64,000 nucleotides of DNA, from positions 16,412,354-16,476,353 of the forward strand of contig NC_045139.1 in the NCBI RefSeq assembly GCF_008831285.2. Reading direction: 5' to 3'. Shown here in pieces: positions 60,732 through 64,000 of the stretch (positions are counted from its first letter, which is position 1; each line of letters begins with the position of its first letter). Below the pieces are notes generated by a model. That model saw nothing but the letters and a program-made list of their open reading frames with translations. It was not told where the DNA came from and made no database searches. Source of the DNA: Nymphaea colorata. Lineage: Eukaryota; Streptophyta; Magnoliopsida; Nymphaeales; Nymphaeaceae. The position numbers and the translations under genes were made by a program.

Positions 60732-60997
60732 CAACTCCAAAGTGTGGCATCCGACAATGAAGCCATAGACCTTCTATAAATGGAAAATTAGTTGCGACTT
60801 GCGATTGATTTGTTGATGTTTGAAGAAGGATTTTATTATCTAGATGTAATGGTTGTATCCTTAAAACTATTATAAGCCTTTTAGCTGATTTTTGCCCTTA
60901 ACCATCTTTTCAGGTAGCATCCAAGAAGAAGACCATGGCTGATGAAGCAGGAGCACTTTTGCAGGCAAAGCTAAAACAGGCTGCTTCATCTTCATGA
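57615..60997 (+). CDS. Prefoldin subunit 5
   Basis: Four exons, 57615-57819, 57943-58046, 59178-59255 and 60914-60997, give 156 aa; phases 1, 0, 0 fit and all introns are GT-AG. Prefoldin 5 is an alpha-type subunit of the hexameric cochaperone that hands actin and tubulin to the CCT chaperonin. It shows the N-terminal coiled helix ([20 protein letters not shown], about 22-70), the beta-hairpin core [17 protein letters not shown] and [10 protein letters not shown] typical of the subunit, and a C-terminal helix ([20 protein letters not shown]) ending in QAASSS. Length is close to Arabidopsis PFD5. The start chosen is the first ATG; a second at 57648 (MAVPNLQ) would also give a family-like protein. 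Confidence 0.95.
60566..60640 (+). mobile_element. Fragment of the GGAGCC-family element
   Basis: In PFD5 intron 3, CAGGAACGGAGCCTGGATTT is the typical left edge of the family seen at 307 and 2625, and CGGAGCCTGGATTTTTTCT is duplicated directly. No right edge was found. A GT microsatellite follows at 60701-60728. Confidence 0.4.
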
Positions 60998-63669
60998 CAA
61001 GAGGGACAAAGCATGTTTATGGTTTCCTTTCCTGGTCCCTTCTTATCTTCTTTATTGCTAAGTTGCTCATAGCTGGAGCTCGGGTTTTTGGTTTTTCTTT
61101 GTATTTTTGGTTAGGCAGAAGTACAAACTCTTTCTTACACTTGACAAGTAAAATTTATTGGTGCGGTCTGTTGAGCTTTACAACATCGAGTTTCAACACA
61201 AGTAAATCTCATGCTTGCCAAAACTTTTGCTGCTTGGAAGCGCTTTTTCTTTGATTTGTGGTGATTTTTTTATGATATTTGATCGGGGAACTTTAGTTGC
61301 TGGTACCCATAGCGAGGGGACTGTACTGTAAGAGAAAGAGTGAGCTGGTAACAAACAGCAATTTCTGTCTACAGTAGCGATGACGCGACATACATATATC
61401 TTACGTGATTACCTTTTCCTTGGGCGCTCTTACTTTCTTGTTTCTCTTTAGACTGCTGTTGTTGGAAATATGCAAGTTGTCTTGATGCCTTAACGGCCTA
61501 GCTATCATTCTTTGCAAACTTCATCTTTAAAGCTTTAAATCATATCCAGTGACTTGCTCATCTTATGGGTGGCATGTTGAGCTTCAATCGAAGTGAATTT
61601 CCATGAGTCCTGAGATCCTTTCTCTAGATGACGTGCTTTGTTAAACTTGCCGCGGGAATTAGGCCACAGGTATGAGCTGCTCCCAAGTAAAGGTTGAAGC
61701 GCTTACAAACAAGCCTCTATTATGCTCGACGTTGCTGGTGGAGCTGGAAAGCTGTTGGTCTGAGGACATTTGCAAGCTCCAACAACGCCGTACCGGTGGC
61801 TACTGACTCAATGTTAGGAATTTACCTGACCAAGAATAAATCCAAGCTAATTTAACCATGTTAAGAAGGTTGGAGCTGTCAACCTGATACAATGGCAAAA
61901 AAGAACTTTGCTTCAGATTTCATTTTGAGATATCACATTACTGGACGTGTTCGAGTAGTATGCCTCAAATCCCATCCCTTCTCCTTTCTCTACCAGTTAA
62001 TGTTGTTTGCAGCCCATTCTATCTGTTGGAATACTTGAATTTGGGTTTGATTTAGTATTAAGACCCTTTTAGGATGTCATGAAGTATTGGGATTTCCTTC
62101 GGATGTCATTTACTGTTGGGATTAGGTCTCTGAGATCTCATAATCTCAAATTGTTTTACTTTTACTTGAATTTGGCCATGTTTTGATTGGAATATATAAT
62201 AAATGTGACATGAACTAATGCTCCTGATCTGCAGGAGCTTCGAGAAGATGCCAAAATTTGCAATTTTAAAGGCATTTGTTAGTTTTATCAATAATACATA
62301 TTGAGAGCATACTTGCATTTGACGAATGACAATTGGGTGCTTGTAAATAATCTTTTCTTAATTCCCAACAAGCTCATCCATCATGCATACCAACAACAAG
62401 CTTACATCTCAAGTTCTGTGTTTTTCTTTTTTGATTCATCCACCGTGTAATTGAATAAATCCATCTTTTGTTACTTAAATCATGTTAGCAGGAGTGACCG
62501 AATGAGCATTGTTTCATTTTAAAAACGTATATATAATTTCATGTCATTCTTCTTTGTTTTCCCCAACTTTTTCAGGGGCGGTAGATTGAAATTGGATCTT
62601 TTGGTCGTTTTAGTTCTAAAAGCCAAGATGTCCACGTTAGAGAACATACTAATAAACGCACTGTCGTATCGACTGGACGAGCCCGTTGGCAGTGAGTTGT
62701 CTTCACCCGATTGGCGTTTCACCTTAAGAAGAGTCGCCCACCGCGTGACTATCTGCTTCCTATTCTGTTTGCCCTCTTAAATTCCAACAAACCGTAGAAT
62801 TGGCATCTTGCATGCTTGAGCAATGCAAATGGAGGAGATCTGCAACTCTTCCTTTTTCTGAATGAAAAAGAACAAACTTATCCGCAATCTCATTTCAAAG
62901 CTGAGAGATTGATAACTTAATATACATAAGATTTAGGACGCGATACAGTAAAAATACGCAAGCATTTAATCTCCAAATCCTGATACTCATACTCCACAGA
63001 CCAGAAGAAAAAATAGAAATTTTAGTATTCAATCAAAAGCCAACTCGTTATTGAAGAAATTTAACCAGAAAAAGTATCCGCAGTTCTCAAAAGAGTTCTA
63101 ATGACAGAAAAGGAGAGAACTGCAAGTTCATATCCAAGAAAAAAAGGGTGAGCCGCGAGGCCCTTGGAGGGGACTGCATGTCTCGTCTTCCTCAAGCCAG
63201 AGACCGGCCGGAGTTGGAGTCCTGGCCGGAGCTAGAGGGAGGGACGAGAGGGGTGAACTTTGCTCTTGGGTGCTGCATTCATCTCTGAGGCACGGCAAGA
63301 TTTCATTAGCCTCAGAGCCAAACTTCAGCCCCGACCACCATCAAAATCCCAAAACCAAAAAAAAGCAACGACGAAGGAAGAAAAAGAAGAGAAGAAAAAA
63401 CAGCAAAACGAAACCCTAAGAGCCCATACACTCAAACGAGATCTCCTCGGCCTGAAACTTTCTCCCCAAATTCCAAGTGAACAACGAGGACGACCCAGAA
63501 AAGCTGCAACCCTTAAACCTAGAAGCGGTATAAATAGAGGAGGGAGCGGGTCCCATTCTCGCCCTCGAAGAATTTGGACCGTCGGATTTGGATGCAAAAT
63601 CCACAAAATGAGATGTACTCCGGTCGGTTGAGAGTTCAAGTGCTATACTGCGTGTGGCCATTGTGGGTG

Positions 63670-63701
<32 letters not shown>

Positions 63702-64000
63702 CGTAAAATTTGAGTTAGTGGGTATATAGTGAGAAAATGAATCCCTTCCTTTCTTTTTCCAACACAAACATGCTTCAATACAAAAGGACACCCCAATGAA
63801 TAGTGTTAGTTTGTGCTTTTTTTTTGCGTTTTTATCCGAAGAAGGATTCACATCACGCGCTCATGCATCACACTTGGCTCTTTTTTTCTCCAATAGAATA
63901 TTTTTCATGATGTTCTTATTCCATTCTTCACAATTTTGAAGGCAACCAACCATTTACATATAGATCATTAAACCACCCGATAAAAGATGAATTGTTAAGA
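60998..64000. other. PFD5 3' flank and gene-poor window end
   Basis: The first few hundred bases are PFD5 3'UTR. No recognisable gene follows. It has a possible truncated GGAGCC-family edge at 62573 (CAGGGGCGG), a TA microsatellite at about 63670-63702 and a GC-rich block at 63150-63540. Genes beyond the window edge cannot be judged. Confidence 0.5.
63150..63540. other. GC-rich block with short ORFs on both strands
   Basis: A GC-rich island inside AT-rich DNA. The plus strand has a 36-codon ORF (63178-63288, starting MSRLPQARDRPELESW). The minus strand has a 28-codon ORF (63278-63192, starting MQHPRAKFTPLVPP) and an overlapping one reading MNAAPKSKVHPSRPSL. Minus-strand sequence from 63540 to 63290 is T-rich with TAGGGTTTCG, like a plant leader, while TATAAATA (63529-63536) reads as a TATA box on the plus strand. 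I do not recognise a family. It could be a promoter and first exon, a short-peptide gene or a non-coding RNA locus. Confidence 0.25.

Noticed and set aside
62519-62780. Opposed short frames near a CAGGGGCGG edge
   Set aside because: Neither has family resemblance; one edge resembles the GGAGCC-family element, but the rest does not align, so no element was called.

Overview
The window is nuclear DNA of a flowering plant. It holds spliced genes with GT-AG introns (and one GC-AG intron), a plant-specific TCP transcription factor, a PLS-class PPR protein, a plastid thioredoxin and canonical plant tRNAs, set in AT-rich DNA full of TA/GA microsatellites and small non-autonomous transposons. The species cannot be fixed from the sequence. 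Long transposon-bearing introns and wide gene spacing fit a medium-sized or large genome.

Layout. 0-3.4 kb: gene-free, with two small hAT-like MITEs that keep near-perfect 8-bp target duplications. 3.4-15.5 kb (minus): an ARF-GAP gene of the AGD5/AGD15 clade in 11 exons, whose introns carry a LINE fragment, hAT-type elements and local duplications. 15.5-27.4 kb: mostly non-coding, with a TA-repeat-bounded element and two identical tRNA-Asp genes. 27.5-28.5 kb (minus): a single-exon RING1-like E3 ligase. 31.0-33.2 kb (plus): a two-exon thioredoxin x. 34.0-35.8 kb (minus): an intronless PLS/E-class PPR gene. 37.7-40.2 kb (plus): a three-exon EAPP homologue. 44.1-44.9 kb (plus): intronless TCP7. 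45-52 kb: gene-free, with a hAT MITE flanked by perfect 8-bp duplications. 52.0 and 53.1 kb: two identical tRNA-Phe genes. 53.2-56.5 kb: a BOLA1-type gene with a probable 5'UTR exon just after the second tRNA-Phe. 57.3 kb: a minus-strand tRNA-Thr(UGU). 57.6-61.0 kb (plus): a four-exon prefoldin subunit 5. 61-64 kb: no convincing gene, but one GC-rich block with short ORFs.

The genes are unrelated housekeeping and regulatory loci (vesicle traffic, ubiquitination, plastid redox, organelle RNA processing, transcription, Fe-S/redox, chaperone) and do not form a cluster. I found no convincing new multi-gene system. The most informative signals are the families of short non-autonomous DNA elements, a GC-AG intron that sets the first exon of the ARF-GAP gene, paired identical tRNA genes, a thioredoxin x lacking a usually conserved proline, and a tRNA-Thr with a broken acceptor pair. 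Exon joins were worked out by hand from splice signals, reading phase and family resemblance.
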